Below the pieces are notes generated by a model. It worked only from the letters and a program-made list of their open reading frames with translations. It had not been told where the DNA came from and made no database searches. From the NCBI RefSeq assembly GCF_016865585.1, contig NZ_JAESND010000001.1, positions 62,001-126,000 of the forward strand: 64,000 nucleotides of DNA, read 5' to 3'. Within the stretch, counting starts at the first letter, position 1, and each line of letters begins with the position of its first letter. Position numbers and translations under genes: made by a program. This stretch comes from Jeongeupia naejangsanensis (GTDB taxonomy: Bacteria; Pseudomonadota; Gammaproteobacteria; Burkholderiales; Chitinibacteraceae). Below are positions 41,033 through 50,774 of this stretch, in pieces.

Positions 41033-41106
41033 TGGAGCGGGCGACGGGAATCGAACCCGTGTTCCGAGCTTGGGAAGCTAGTGTCTTACCATTAGACGAC
41101 GCCCGC
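41033..41106 (-). tRNA. tRNA-Gly (anticodon CCC)
   Basis: The minus strand folds as a tRNA: acceptor GCGGGCG paired with CGCCCGC, D-arm GTCT..AGAC with AATGGTA loop, anticodon loop TTCCCAA giving anticodon CCC, T-arm ACGGG-TTCGATT-CCCGT, discriminator T? followed by encoded CCA (41033-41035). The anticodon stem has one mismatch (U28-C42). The 3' end faces the prophage, a common integration target. Confidence 0.92.
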
Positions 41107-41215
41107 AGAGCTGCGCATTTTAGCCGAATGCGGGCAACCGGGCAATCGGTATGGCCGGGAGGTGGCGAGCCGGCCCTTGCCTTGGGTCGAGGATAGTTGG
41201 GAATAGGCGGACAGG

Positions 41216-42814
41216 ATGCCGGGCAATCTGGTACCACGGCTGGTGGAAGTTGACGTGTATGGCGGTGACGCCGCGTTGCAAATGGCCGTGCACGCATTTG
41301 CTGCGTCGTGGGTGGGTCGGTCACTGCATCAGCGGGGGCGCATGCTGTATGCCGAGGCGTGGCTGGATGCTGCCGAAATCGCCAATCTGAATTCCCCACA
41401 GCTGTTTCAGTATGACCGGATCGGCCAACGGGTCGACGAAATTGTGTTTGACCCCGCTTGGCATGCATTGCTCGGCAACGCGGTGGCCGCCAGATTGCAT
41501 AACGCGCCTTGGGCTGCGCCGCGTCCGGGCGCTGCTGTGGCCCGGGCTGCCGGCTTCTATTTGCAAGCCCAGCTTGAAGCCGGCAGCTTGTGTCCCGTAA
41601 CGATGACCCACGCCGCCATTCCCTTGTTGTTGCAGCAGCCGACGTTACGTCAGTGGCATGTGCCCCTGTTGTCGAGTTGTTACGATCCGCGCCCTTTGCA
41701 CGGTTCCACCAAGCGCGGCGTTTTGGTCGGTATGGGCATGACGGAGAAGCAGGGGGGATCGGACCTGCGGCGCAATGAAACGCGCGCGGAACCGGAGGGC
41801 GAGTCCGTCCGGCTTTATGGGCACAAATGGTTCTTTTCGGCGCCACAAGCGGATGCGCATCTGGTGCTGGCGCAGGGGCCGGCGGGGCTGGGTTGCTATT
41901 TCATGCCGAGATGCTTGGATGATGATCGCCCCAACGCAATCCGTTATCTGCGCTTGAAGGACAAACTGGGCAACTGTTCCAATGCCAGTGCCGAGGTTGA
42001 GTTTGACGGCGCGCTGGCTTACCCGGTAGGCGAGTCAGGACGCGGAATTGCCACGCTGCTGATGGTTGCGGCCCGCACCCGGCTTGATTGCGCACTGGCG
42101 TCGGCGGGTTTGATGCGCATGGCGCTGATGGAAGCCATTCACAGTGCACGGCATCGGCACGCGTTTGGTGGGAGGCTGGTCGATGCGTCCCTGATGCAGG
42201 CTGTTTTGGCCGATATGGCGGTCGAATCGGAGGCGTCGATGTGGCTGGCAATGCGACTGGCGCATGCATCGGACGGGCAGACGACGGAGGAGTCCTTGCT
42301 GTACCGGCTGCTGACCCCGGTCGCCAAGTTCTGGATCTGCAAGCGCACCGAGATGCTGATTGCCGAGGCCATGGAGGTGCTGGGTGGCAATGGCTACTGC
42401 GAGGGGTTCCGTCTAGCCCGTGCATACCGCGAAGCACCGGTGAACTCGATCTGGGAAGGGGCCGGAAACGTGATGTGTCTGGACGTGCTGCGTACCTTGC
42501 AGCGCCAGCCCGAAGCCGTTGAGATGCTGCTGGCCGAGCTGGCCAAGGTGCGGGGGCAAGAGCAGACCTATGACGTGATGCTTGATTCGCTGCCAAAATA
42601 TTTGCGGCATGCCTGTGAAGCGACGGCACGCCAGCTAACCGGCTGCCTCGCCCAACTGATGCAGGCGGCGTTGCTACTGCAGTATGCCAATCCGGATGTG
42701 GCAAGTGCGTTTGTTCAAGGACAACTTTCCTCGGGTGGCGCTGGCGGGGTTTTTGGTGCGGCCTGGTCAGGCAAGGATGCGTCGGCCGTGCTGCTGCATG
42801 CATGGCCGGAATGA
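41216..42814 (+). CDS. aidB: AidB-like acyl-CoA dehydrogenase family protein
   Basis: The 532-aa flavoprotein follows E. coli AidB along its length: LNSPQLFQYDRIGQRVDEIVFDPAWH, AQLEAGSLCPVTMTHAAIPLLLQ, VGMGMTEKQGGSDLRRNET, GHKWFFSAPQADAHLVLAQ, LKDKLGNCSNASAEVEF and YREAPVNSIWEGAGNVMCLDVLR. AidB is induced during the adaptive response to alkylating agents, binds DNA and FAD, and has weak isovaleryl-CoA dehydrogenase activity; its exact task is unsettled. The N-terminus is about 10 residues shorter than usual. It stands alone, without ada or alkB, beside tRNA-Gly. Confidence 0.9.
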   Translation: MPGNLVPRLVEVDVYGGDAALQMAVHAFAASWVGRSLHQRGRMLYAEAWLDAAEIANLNSPQLFQYDRIGQRVDEIVFDPAWHALLGNAVAARLHNAPWAAPRPGAAVARAAGFYLQAQLEAGSLCPVTMTHAAIPLLLQQPTLRQWHVPLLSSCYDPRPLHGSTKRGVLVGMGMTEKQGGSDLRRNETRAEPEGESVRLYGHKWFFSAPQADAHLVLAQGPAGLGCYFMPRCLDDDRPNAIRYLRLKDKLGNCSNASAEVEFDGALAYPVGESGRGIATLLMVAARTRLDCALASAGLMRMALMEAIHSARHRHAFGGRLVDASLMQAVLADMAVESEASMWLAMRLAHASDGQTTEESLLYRLLTPVAKFWICKRTEMLIAEAMEVLGGNGYCEGFRLARAYREAPVNSIWEGAGNVMCLDVLRTLQRQPEAVEMLLAELAKVRGQEQTYDVMLDSLPKYLRHACEATARQLTGCLAQLMQAALLLQYANPDVASAFVQGQLSSGGAGGVFGAAWSGKDASAVLLHAWPE

Positions 42815-42838
42815 AAAGGGCCCGGATAAACCGGGCCC
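42814..42838 (-). terminator. Terminator of the left efflux operon
   Basis: GGGCCCGG (42818-42825) and CCGGGCCC (42831-42838) form an 8-bp stem with a 5-base loop; on the minus strand it is followed by TTTTC. It terminates the leftward pump operon and may also stop aidB transcription. Confidence 0.8.
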
Positions 42839-42857
42839 GAACATGAGTGCTGTGACT

Positions 42858-44270
42858 TTACGACTTGGCTTGCGAATCTGGCAGTCGCCAGCCTCCGCCT
42901 ACAGCCTTGTACAGCGCAACCCTGCTGGTGGCTTCGGCCAGTTGTGCGTCGACCAGCGAGAGCCGGGCGTCGAACAGGCTGCGCTCGGCATCCAGCACTT
43001 CCAGATAGCTGGAGTAGCCATTGTCATAACGCAGGTTGGCCAGCTTGTATTGCCGCTGCAGCGCCACGACGCGGTCGGACTGGGCCTTGGTCTTCTTCGT
43101 GGATTCGCTGTTCGACACCAGCGCACCACGCACATCGGCAAAGGCCTGTTGAACGGTCAGGCGGTAGTTCGCCAGCGCCTGCTTTTCGACCGCGCGAGCC
43201 TGATCGACCTGTGCCGCGGTCAGGCCGCCGTCAAACAGCGGCATGGCAAGGTTGCCAGCGAACGACCAGGTTTTGGCTGCGCCGGTGAACAGGCTGCCAA
43301 AAGCCAGACTCTGCACGCCAAACAGCCCGGTCAGCGAGATGGTCGGGAAGTAGGCGGCGCGTGCAGCTTCAACCCGAGCCCGGGTGCCGATCAGCGTGGC
43401 TTCCGCCGACTGGATGTCCGGACGGCGCAGCAGCAGGTCCGACGGCAAGTCCGCAGGAATGCTTGGCGCACGATCGAGCTGCTCGATCGGTTTGCCGCGT
43501 GCCGGCGTGGATTCGATGATGGTCTTCGGATCTGCGCCGACCAGTACGCCCAGCGCACCCTCGGTTCTGGCTACCGAGCTGACGAGGTCCGGAACGGCAG
43601 CACGGGCGATGTCGAGCTCCGACTCGGCCTGGCGAACGTCCAGTTCGGAGATCAGCCCGCCCTTGAAGCGTTTGGTTTGTAGCGCGTACGTTTCCTCACG
43701 CGACTTCACCGTGTCGTTGGCGATACGCAGCTGTGCATCCAGCGCCCGCAGATTGAAGTAAGTCTGCGCGACTTCGGCGTACAGCGACAGTTCGACGCCG
43801 TCACGGTTGTAAGTGGCGCTGAGATAGTCCCGCCGCGCCGCTTCGGTCAGGTTGGCGAGCTTGCCCCACAGGTCGATTTCCCAGCTGGCCGAACCGGCCA
43901 CCTGGTACTCGTTGTAGGTACCGAGTGCCGGCGATATGCCTTTTTCGGATGCCTTCTGGCGGCTGCCGCCCGCGCCGAGGTCGACGCGGGGCAGTTGCGC
44001 TGCAGAATTGATACCGAGCACTGCACGGGCCTGATCGACGCGCGCCGAAGCAAACGCCAGATTCTGGTTGTTGGTGTGGGCCGCTTCGATCAGCTGATCG
44101 AGGGTCGGGTCATCGAACTGCTTCCACCAGCTGTCGCTGATCCACTCGGCTTGCGTTTGCGATACCGCAGGCAGGGGCATTTGCGGTGCCTGGGTGTCCG
44201 GCTGGAAGAGCGCGCAACCGGACAGCAGGGCAAGCGAGCACGCTACGGAAAGGACTTTCAACTTAGGCAT
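42858..44270 (-). CDS. RND efflux outer-membrane factor (OprM/TolC-like lipoprotein), pump 1
   Basis: 470 aa. Lipoprotein signal ending LALLSGC, then two repeated OEP domains with the usual blocks: [109 protein letters not shown] and [21 protein letters not shown]. Forms the trimeric channel through the outer membrane. The ATG overlaps the permease stop by 8 bases; last gene of a MFP-RND-OMF operon. Confidence 0.93.
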   Translation of the reverse strand: MPKLKVLSVACSLALLSGCALFQPDTQAPQMPLPAVSQTQAEWISDSWWKQFDDPTLDQLIEAAHTNNQNLAFASARVDQARAVLGINSAAQLPRVDLGAGGSRQKASEKGISPALGTYNEYQVAGSASWEIDLWGKLANLTEAARRDYLSATYNRDGVELSLYAEVAQTYFNLRALDAQLRIANDTVKSREETYALQTKRFKGGLISELDVRQAESELDIARAAVPDLVSSVARTEGALGVLVGADPKTIIESTPARGKPIEQLDRAPSIPADLPSDLLLRRPDIQSAEATLIGTRARVEAARAAYFPTISLTGLFGVQSLAFGSLFTGAAKTWSFAGNLAMPLFDGGLTAAQVDQARAVEKQALANYRLTVQQAFADVRGALVSNSESTKKTKAQSDRVVALQRQYKLANLRYDNGYSSYLEVLDAERSLFDARLSLVDAQLAEATSRVALYKAVGGGWRLPDSQAKS

Positions 44271-47200
44271 GGGTGTCTCCCGATGGCTTGGTGGCTTCTT
44301 TCTTCTGGCCCAGGCCCATGATCAATCGGAAGAAGAGCGGAACGAAGAAGATGGCAAGGCAGGTTGCGGCAAGCATGCCGCCGATCACGCCTGTGCCGAT
44401 CGAATGACGGCTGGCCGCGCCGGCACCGCTTGAGGTGACGAGCGGGACGCAACCGAGAATGAAGGCCAGCGAGGTCATGACGATCGGGCGGAAGCGCAGT
44501 CGTGCCGCTTCGAGTGCCGAATCGAGCAGGGACATCCCTTCATGGTGTTTCTCGACCGCGAACTCAACGATCAGGATCGCATTTTTCGCCGCGAGACCGA
44601 TCAGCGTGACCAGACCGATCTGGAAGTAGACGTCGTTGTTCAGGTTGCGCAGCCAGACTGCCAGCAGCGCGCCGAACAGGCCGAACGGCACCGCGGTCAC
44701 GACGGCGATCGGCAGCGTCCAGCGTTCGTACTGCGCGGCCAGAATCAGGAACACCATGATGATCCCGAACACGAAGGCCTGGGTCGACGTGCTGCCCGCG
44801 AGCTTTTGCTGGTACGCGCTACCCATCCAGGCCAGCGTGAAGTCCGAACCCAGATCCTGGTTCGCGATTTCCTCGGCCGCCTTGATGGCCTGACCGGTCG
44901 AGTAACCCGGAGCAGGTTGCAGCATGACCTTGCCAGCCGCGAACACGTTGAAGCGTTCCACCAGCTCCGGTCCGGTCACGCGCTTGACGGTGACCAGCGA
45001 GTCGAGCGGGATCATCTGGCCGCTGGCCGAACGAACGAACACGTTGCGGATGTCGCTGGTACGCGAACGGAAATCAGCTTCCGATTGCAGCTGTACCTTG
45101 TAGGTCCGGCCGAACTTGTTGAAGTCGTTGACGTAGAGCGAACCGAACGTTGCCGACAGCGTCTGGAAGACCTGATCCACCGGGACGCCGAGTGTTTTGG
45201 CTTTTTCGCGGTCGAGGTCGAAGAACACTTGCGGGACGTTGGCGCGATAGGTCGTCGTCGCGCTGGAGAGTTCCGGACGGGCCTTGGCCGCTTCAAGGAA
45301 CGACTGGATCGCCGCTTCGATCTGCTTCGGATCGGTGGTGCCACGGCTCTGGATATAGGCTTCAAGACCGCCGGTCGTCGACATGCCGGTAATGGGCGGC
45401 GGATTGAACGACAGTACCACGCCATCCTTGACCGCCTTGGCGCCAAACCCCATCACTTGCTTGGCCAGCGAGAACGAATCCTGGCCTGCGCCTTCGCGTT
45501 CCTTCCAGTCCTTGAGGGTCAGGAAGGTTGCTGCAGCGTTCGAGCGGTAGGTACTCGACAGCAGGTCAAAGCCCGAGAAGGTCAGGACCTGATCGATATC
45601 CTTGTTCTTGACGAAGCCCGCGTCCAGCGTATGCGTCACGGTCTGGGTCCGGTTCAGCGAGGCTGCGTCCGGCATGACCGGGACCACCATCAGGTAGCCC
45701 TGGTCCTCGTCGGGGACGAGACCGCCCGGTACGCGGTAGAACAGCACTACCAGCAGTACGATCATCGTGCCAAACAGCGTGAAGGCAACCAGTACGCGAC
45801 GGTTCAGGAACGACACGCCGGCGACATAGCCGTTGGTCATCTTGTCGAAGCTGCGGTTGAACCAGCGGAAGAAACGGTTCGGTTCCGAGTGGGTCGGCTT
45901 GAGGATGAGGGCGCAGAGTGCCGGCGTCAGCGTCAGTGCGACCAGACCCGAAATGACGACCGAAACGGCAATGGTGACGGCGAACTGCTTGTACATCTGC
46001 CCCGTCATGCCGCCCATGAAGGCGACCGGCAGGAACACCGAGCACAGCACCAGCACGATGGCAACGACCGGGCCGGAGACTTCCTCCATGGCCTTGATCG
46101 CGGCTTCCTTCGGCGACTTTTTCTCGGTCGTCATGATCCGTTCGACGTTTTCGAGCACGACGATCGCATCGTCAACGACGATACCGATCGCCAGCACCAT
46201 GCCGAACAGGGTCAGCAGGTTGATCGAGAACCCGAGGACGTACATCCCCGCAAACGTGCCGATCAGTGACACCGGGACGGCCAGGCAAGGAATCAGGGTT
46301 GCGCGGGCGTTCTGCAGGAAGATGTAGACGACGATGAATACCAGAATGATGGCTTCGAACAGCGTATGGACGACTTCTTCGATCGAGATTTTGACGAATT
46401 TGGTCGTGTCATACGGAATGTTGTATTCCATGCCCTTCGGGAAGCGTCCCTTCATGCTTTCCATCGTGGTGCGTACTTCATCCAGCACCTGGAGCGCGTT
46501 GGCGCCCGGCTGCAGGTAGACGGCGATACCGACGGTGTCCTTGCCGTTGTGCTTGGCGACAACGTCATAGCTGTCCGCGCCAAGCTGGATGCGGGCAACG
46601 TCCTTGAGCTTGGTCTGCGAACCGTCCGAGTTCGAGCGCAGGATGATGTTGCCGAATTCTTCCACGCTTTCCAGCCGGCCTTTGGCGTTGGCCGTGTAGG
46701 TGAACTCGAGCGGCTCCTTGGACGGCGCAGCGCCGACTTTACCGGCAGCGAACTGCTGGTTTTGCTCGTTGATGGCGTTGACGACATCGCTCGTGCTCAG
46801 GCCGAGCTGGGCCAGTTTGTCCGGACGCAGCCAGACGCGCATGGCGTACTCGCCGGTGCCGATCACGCTGGTGTCGCCCACGCCCTTGAGGCGCTTCAGC
46901 GCATCAACAACGTTGAGATCGGCGTAGTTGGAGAGGAATAGCGAATCGAGGCTGCCGTCCGGCGAGTCGAGCGTCACGAAGGCCAGAATCGACGTCGACT
47001 TCTTCTGAACCGTCACGCCTTGCTTCTTCACCGTGTCCGGCAACTGTGCCAGCGCGGCCTGAACCCGGTTGTTGACGTTGATCGTCGCCTGGTCGGGGTC
47101 GGTGCCGATGTTGAAGTAGACGTTGAGGTTCATCGCACCGTTGGATGCGGCCGCCGATTGCATGTAGATCATGTCTTCGACGCCGTTGACCTCCTGCTCG

Positions 47201-47397
47201 ATCGGCGCGGCGACGGTTTCGGAAATGACTTGCGGCGAAGCACCCGGGTACGAGGTCGTCACCGAAACGACCGGCGGGACGATGTTCGGATACTGCTCGA
47301 TCGGCAGCGACTTCATCGACACCAGACCCGCGAGGGTGATGATGATCGAAATGACGCTGGCAAAGATCGGCCGTTCAATAAAGAATTTGGAGAACAT
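44263..47397 (-). CDS. RND efflux permease (HAE1 family), pump 1
   Basis: 1044 aa, the usual size. Starts [25 protein letters not shown] and shows the porter domains (NPDQ-type region [19 protein letters not shown]), [25 protein letters not shown], the proton-relay [18 protein letters not shown] in TM4 (paired Asp), and FFSRFN-like FFRWFNRSF before the second half. The end [23 protein letters not shown] is TM12. Exports amphiphilic drugs or metabolites with proton antiport. Substrates cannot be predicted. It differs clearly from the permease at 50775-53912, so the two pumps are not a recent duplication. Confidence 0.95.
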   Translation of the reverse strand: MFSKFFIERPIFASVISIIITLAGLVSMKSLPIEQYPNIVPPVVSVTTSYPGASPQVISETVAAPIEQEVNGVEDMIYMQSAAASNGAMNLNVYFNIGTDPDQATINVNNRVQAALAQLPDTVKKQGVTVQKKSTSILAFVTLDSPDGSLDSLFLSNYADLNVVDALKRLKGVGDTSVIGTGEYAMRVWLRPDKLAQLGLSTSDVVNAINEQNQQFAAGKVGAAPSKEPLEFTYTANAKGRLESVEEFGNIILRSNSDGSQTKLKDVARIQLGADSYDVVAKHNGKDTVGIAVYLQPGANALQVLDEVRTTMESMKGRFPKGMEYNIPYDTTKFVKISIEEVVHTLFEAIILVFIVVYIFLQNARATLIPCLAVPVSLIGTFAGMYVLGFSINLLTLFGMVLAIGIVVDDAIVVLENVERIMTTEKKSPKEAAIKAMEEVSGPVVAIVLVLCSVFLPVAFMGGMTGQMYKQFAVTIAVSVVISGLVALTLTPALCALILKPTHSEPNRFFRWFNRSFDKMTNGYVAGVSFLNRRVLVAFTLFGTMIVLLVVLFYRVPGGLVPDEDQGYLMVVPVMPDAASLNRTQTVTHTLDAGFVKNKDIDQVLTFSGFDLLSSTYRSNAAATFLTLKDWKEREGAGQDSFSLAKQVMGFGAKAVKDGVVLSFNPPPITGMSTTGGLEAYIQSRGTTDPKQIEAAIQSFLEAAKARPELSSATTTYRANVPQVFFDLDREKAKTLGVPVDQVFQTLSATFGSLYVNDFNKFGRTYKVQLQSEADFRSRTSDIRNVFVRSASGQMIPLDSLVTVKRVTGPELVERFNVFAAGKVMLQPAPGYSTGQAIKAAEEIANQDLGSDFTLAWMGSAYQQKLAGSTSTQAFVFGIIMVFLILAAQYERWTLPIAVVTAVPFGLFGALLAVWLRNLNNDVYFQIGLVTLIGLAAKNAILIVEFAVEKHHEGMSLLDSALEAARLRFRPIVMTSLAFILGCVPLVTSSGAGAASRHSIGTGVIGGMLAATCLAIFFVPLFFRLIMGLGQKKEATKPSGDTHA

Positions 47398-47406
47398 GCC
47401 GGCTCC

Positions 47407-48570
47407 TTACTTCGCGGCCGCAGCCGGCGCGCTTGCGCCTGCCTGCACCGGATTCACCGGCTGACCCGGACGCGCCTTGAGTACGCCGTCGACGATCACG
47501 CGGTCGCCATCCTTCAGGCCCGAGATGACGATGAAGTCGTTGCCGCGTTCCTGACCGAGCTGCACGACGCGCGGCTCGACGACGTTTTTGTCGTTCAGCA
47601 CCAGTACGGCTTTGTCTGCCTGGAACTGGATGACCGAGCGTTGCGGGATCAGTACGGCGTTGTTGAGCTTGGCGCCGTCAAGGACGACGCGGACGAACTG
47701 GCCCGGCAGGAGATCGCCTTCCGGGTTCGGGATGACCGCACGAACCTTGATGGTGCCGGTGCTCGGATCGACCTTGCTGTCGGAGAAGTCGATGACGCCG
47801 TCGTGTTTGAAGATCGTGCCGTCGGCCAGCCGCAGCGATACCTTGTAGCGCGAGTGTTCGGGCAGGATCAGCCGGCCGGATTCCGAGCCTTTCTGGAATG
47901 CGAGCTTTTCGGCTTCGGAGAACGAGAAGTTGGCGTACATTGGATCGAGCTGGACGATGGTGGTCAGCAGACCACCGTTGGCGCTCGGCGACACCAGGCT
48001 GCCTTCGGAGAAGTTGATCTTGCTGGCCATGCCGGAAATCGGCGCGACGACATTGGTGTAGCCGAGATTGATGCGTGCTTCGTCGACCTTGGCGGTGGCC
48101 GAGGCCAGATTGGCGACGGCCGCGTCGTACTCTGCGTTGGCGTCGTCGAAGTCTTTCTTCGAAACGGCGTTTTCCTTGAACAGCGGTGCAATGCGGTCGC
48201 GGTCGGCCGTCGCCTTGTTCAGCGAGGCCTTCGCCTGGGCCTGTACACCAAGTGCCTGATCGAGCGCAGCCTTGAACGGCGCCGGGTCGATCTGGAACAG
48301 TGTCTGGCCTTCCTTGACCGGTTTGCCTTCGGTGTAAACCCGCTTGAGCAGGATGCCCTCGATCCGCGCGCGCACGTCGATTTCACGGTAGCCGGCCGTT
48401 TGACCCACGGCTTCATACGTGTACGGGACGGTCTGCTTCTTGATCGTGATGATGCCTACCTGCGGCGGCGGCGGCTTGGGCGTTTCTTTCTGTTCGCAAC
48501 CAGCAAGGCCAATGATGAGGGTGGCTGCGATGAGGGCGGGAATCGCTTTAAGTCTGCGGCTGCTAGGCAC
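47407..48570 (-). CDS. RND efflux periplasmic adaptor (MFP), pump 1
   Basis: 387 aa lipoprotein (signal ending IIGLAGC), with lipoyl half-motifs YTEGKPVKEGQTLFQIDPAPFKAALDQA and VAPISGMASKINFSEGSLV around a helical hairpin (AKASLNKATADRDRIAPLFKENAVSKKDFDDANAEYDAAVANL), then beta-barrel and membrane-proximal domains. Couples permease and outer-membrane channel. First gene of the leftward operon, with 9 bases to the permease start; faces the TetR gene across a 300-bp region. Confidence 0.93.
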   Translation of the reverse strand: MPSSRRLKAIPALIAATLIIGLAGCEQKETPKPPPPQVGIITIKKQTVPYTYEAVGQTAGYREIDVRARIEGILLKRVYTEGKPVKEGQTLFQIDPAPFKAALDQALGVQAQAKASLNKATADRDRIAPLFKENAVSKKDFDDANAEYDAAVANLASATAKVDEARINLGYTNVVAPISGMASKINFSEGSLVSPSANGGLLTTIVQLDPMYANFSFSEAEKLAFQKGSESGRLILPEHSRYKVSLRLADGTIFKHDGVIDFSDSKVDPSTGTIKVRAVIPNPEGDLLPGQFVRVVLDGAKLNNAVLIPQRSVIQFQADKAVLVLNDKNVVEPRVVQLGQERGNDFIVISGLKDGDRVIVDGVLKARPGQPVNPVQAGASAPAAAAK

Positions 48571-48790
48571 GTGGATCTCCTGGTGCGGATTGGGTGGCGC
48601 GTCGAGCGCCTTTTGTGAGTGACAACTGATTATGTTTGTACGTGGCAGGTCAGGCTGACGCGCTTCTGTTGGTCGTCTTAATCAACCAGTGTACCCAAGG
48701 TTGAATCAAGTTTATGACGATATCAGCTGGGCATGCCTGATGACGTTGTGTTGGTGCTTTATGCAACGAATCGAGGGGCGAATCCTATAC

Positions 48791-48859
48791 CAGTCCAGTC
48801 CAAAAATACGCGTGTAGATATTTACGAGTATGCCGACAGAATTTAGACTGGACTGTCCA
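48791..48859. promoter_or_regulatory. Inverted-repeat operator region between the two efflux systems
   Basis: CAGTCCAGTC (48791-48800) and GACTGGACTG (48846-48855) are perfect 10-bp inverted copies, 45 bp apart. The right copy is part of a tight palindrome TGGACTGTCCA (48849-48859) ending 32 bases before the regulator ATG. This is typical of TetR-family operators. The rest of 48571-48882 holds no gene. Confidence 0.65.
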
Positions 48860-48891
48860 ATCCAGAGTGGGCCGAAATTCAAGTGTCAGAG

Positions 48892-49482
48892 ATGGAAGAA
48901 AAGGCGTCAGATTGTCGGCAGCGTATTGTGACTGCCGCGCTTGAGGTGTTCAGGGAGTGCGGCTATCGGGCCAGCGTGGATCGTGTGGCGCAGCGCGCCG
49001 GCGTTGCCAGGCAGACGATCTACAACCACTTCACTTCGAAATCGGTGCTGTTTTCGGCTGTCCTGCAGGAAGGCTGCGCCGCGCACCGCGAGCGGCTGGT
49101 GACCTGCGAGGGCGCATTGGCCGAGCGGTTGCTGCATTTTGCACTGGGCCTGCAGGCCAATTTGCTGACGCCGACCTCAATCAACCTGCACCGTCTGCTG
49201 ACGCATGAGGCTTCGCGTTTTCCCGAGTTGGCTGGGCAGGTTTATGCCAACGGCGTCGAAGCAACGGCGCAGCAGTTGGCCGCAGTGTTGGCCAAGGCCA
49301 TGACGAACGGCGAGCTGCGTGAGGATGATCCGAAACTCGCTGCGGATATTTTTCTTGACGTGATTGTCAGTCACGATCGCCAGCGCCTGCTGTTTTGCAT
49401 GCCTTTGGCCGAAGCAGAGGCGCAGCTGCAACTGTTGCGTCGGCGCATCGAAGTGTTTTTACGGGCTTACCGCATCGAATGA
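48892..49482 (+). CDS. TetR-family regulator of the adjacent efflux genes
   Basis: 196 aa from ATG 48892 (an in-frame GTG at 48883 would add three residues). The N-terminal HTH is clear: QRIVTAALEVFRECGYRASVDRVAQRAGVARQTIYNHFTSKSVLFSAVL. The ligand domain is helical and of the AcrR type. It is first in a rightward operon with a second MFP-RND-OMF set and is divergent from the first set, so it probably represses one or both and itself, with release by pump substrates. Confidence 0.9.
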   Translation: MEEKASDCRQRIVTAALEVFRECGYRASVDRVAQRAGVARQTIYNHFTSKSVLFSAVLQEGCAAHRERLVTCEGALAERLLHFALGLQANLLTPTSINLHRLLTHEASRFPELAGQVYANGVEATAQQLAAVLAKAMTNGELREDDPKLAADIFLDVIVSHDRQRLLFCMPLAEAEAQLQLLRRRIEVFLRAYRIE

Positions 49483-49571
49483 CGTTGGCATTGAAATGCT
49501 GTTGGAGCGCAATGCCGTTGCTACCCAATAAGAACCAGAATCAATCAGCTGTGACCACAAGGATACCTCCC

Positions 49572-50765
49572 ATGCAGCAACGACTAGCCGTGCTGTGCGC
49601 CGTGCTGGCACTTGGTTTGACTGCCTGCGGCAAGCAGGATGACGCAACAAAACAGGGCGCGGGAGGGCCGCCGCCCGCGGAAGTAGCCGTGGTGACGGTA
49701 ACCCGGGGGGATAGTGCGGTAACGCGCGAGTTTCCGGGGCAGGCGACGGCGTTCCGGACTGCGGAAGTTCGCGCTCAGGTCGACGGCATCCTGCAAAAGC
49801 GGCTGTATACCGAAGGCGGAGAGGTGCGCGCCGGGCAGCCGCTGTTCCAGATCGATCCTCGTACGATGAAGGCGAACTTGGCGTCGGCACGGGCCGAACT
49901 TGCGCGAACGCAGGCGAGCGCCGAGATCGCAAGGGCGACAGTCAAGCGCTACAGCCAGCTGGTGGGTGATCAGGGTGTCTCCCAGCAGGAGTTCGACCAG
50001 GCCCAATCGACATTGAAGCAGGCCGAGGCGCAGGCAATGGCCGCTGCCGCTGCACTCGATCGTGCGCAGATCGACCTTGAACACACGGCTGTGGCTGCGC
50101 CGATTTCCGGCCGGATTGGTCGGGCACTGGTCTCCGAAGGGGCGCTGGTAGGCAAGGGCGAGGCGACGCACCTGGCGACGATCGAGCAACTCGACCCCAT
50201 TTACGTGGACTTCAATCAATCGGCCAATGACCTGCTGCGTCTGCGTCAGCAACTGAAGTCCGGCAAGCTCGGTGCTGCCGACGGCTTGCCGGTCGAAATC
50301 ATCCTGCCCGACGGCAGCGTGTACCCGCATGCCGGCAAACTGCTGTTCTCGGAGCAGACCGTGGACCCGGCGACCGGCACCATCGTCGTTCGTGCGCAGT
50401 TCCCGAACCCGGACCGGCTGCTGATGCCCGGCGTCTACGTGACCGCACGCGCGGCGCAGGGCCGGCTGAGTGGTGCCGTACGTGTGCCGCAGCGCGCTGT
50501 ACAAAGCTCGCCGCAGGGGCAGTTTGTCTATGTCGTCGACAAGGACGGCAAGGTGGCCATGCAGCCGGTCAAAACGGCCGGGTTCTCCGGTGCGGACTGG
50601 CTGATCGGCGAAGGTCTCAAGGGCGGCGAAACGGTTGTCGTCGAGGGCATCCAGAAGGTTCGCCCGGGGGCGCCGGTGAAGCCGGTGCCGTTTGGCGCCA
50701 GCCAGGTCGCCCCGCAGGGCGGTAGTCAGCCGGCGGTAGCCAGTGCTGCCGTGGCCAAAAAGTAA
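49572..50765 (+). CDS. RND efflux periplasmic adaptor (MFP), pump 2
   Basis: 397 aa from ATG 49572; lipoprotein signal LAVLCAVLALGLTAC. Contains PGQATAFRTAEVRAQVDGILQKRLYTEGGEVRAGQPLFQID, a helical hairpin (SARAELARTQASAEIARATVKRYSQLVGDQGVSQQEFDQAQ), APISGRIGRALVSEGALVGKGEATHLATIEQLDPIYVDFNQS and an Ala/Pro/Gln-rich tail. Upstream sequence in the same frame has no signal peptide and is not used. It is 89 bases after the regulator and 9 before the permease. Confidence 0.92.
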   Translation: MQQRLAVLCAVLALGLTACGKQDDATKQGAGGPPPAEVAVVTVTRGDSAVTREFPGQATAFRTAEVRAQVDGILQKRLYTEGGEVRAGQPLFQIDPRTMKANLASARAELARTQASAEIARATVKRYSQLVGDQGVSQQEFDQAQSTLKQAEAQAMAAAAALDRAQIDLEHTAVAAPISGRIGRALVSEGALVGKGEATHLATIEQLDPIYVDFNQSANDLLRLRQQLKSGKLGAADGLPVEIILPDGSVYPHAGKLLFSEQTVDPATGTIVVRAQFPNPDRLLMPGVYVTARAAQGRLSGAVRVPQRAVQSSPQGQFVYVVDKDGKVAMQPVKTAGFSGADWLIGEGLKGGETVVVEGIQKVRPGAPVKPVPFGASQVAPQGGSQPAVASAAVAKK

Positions 50766-50774
50766 GGGGCGACC

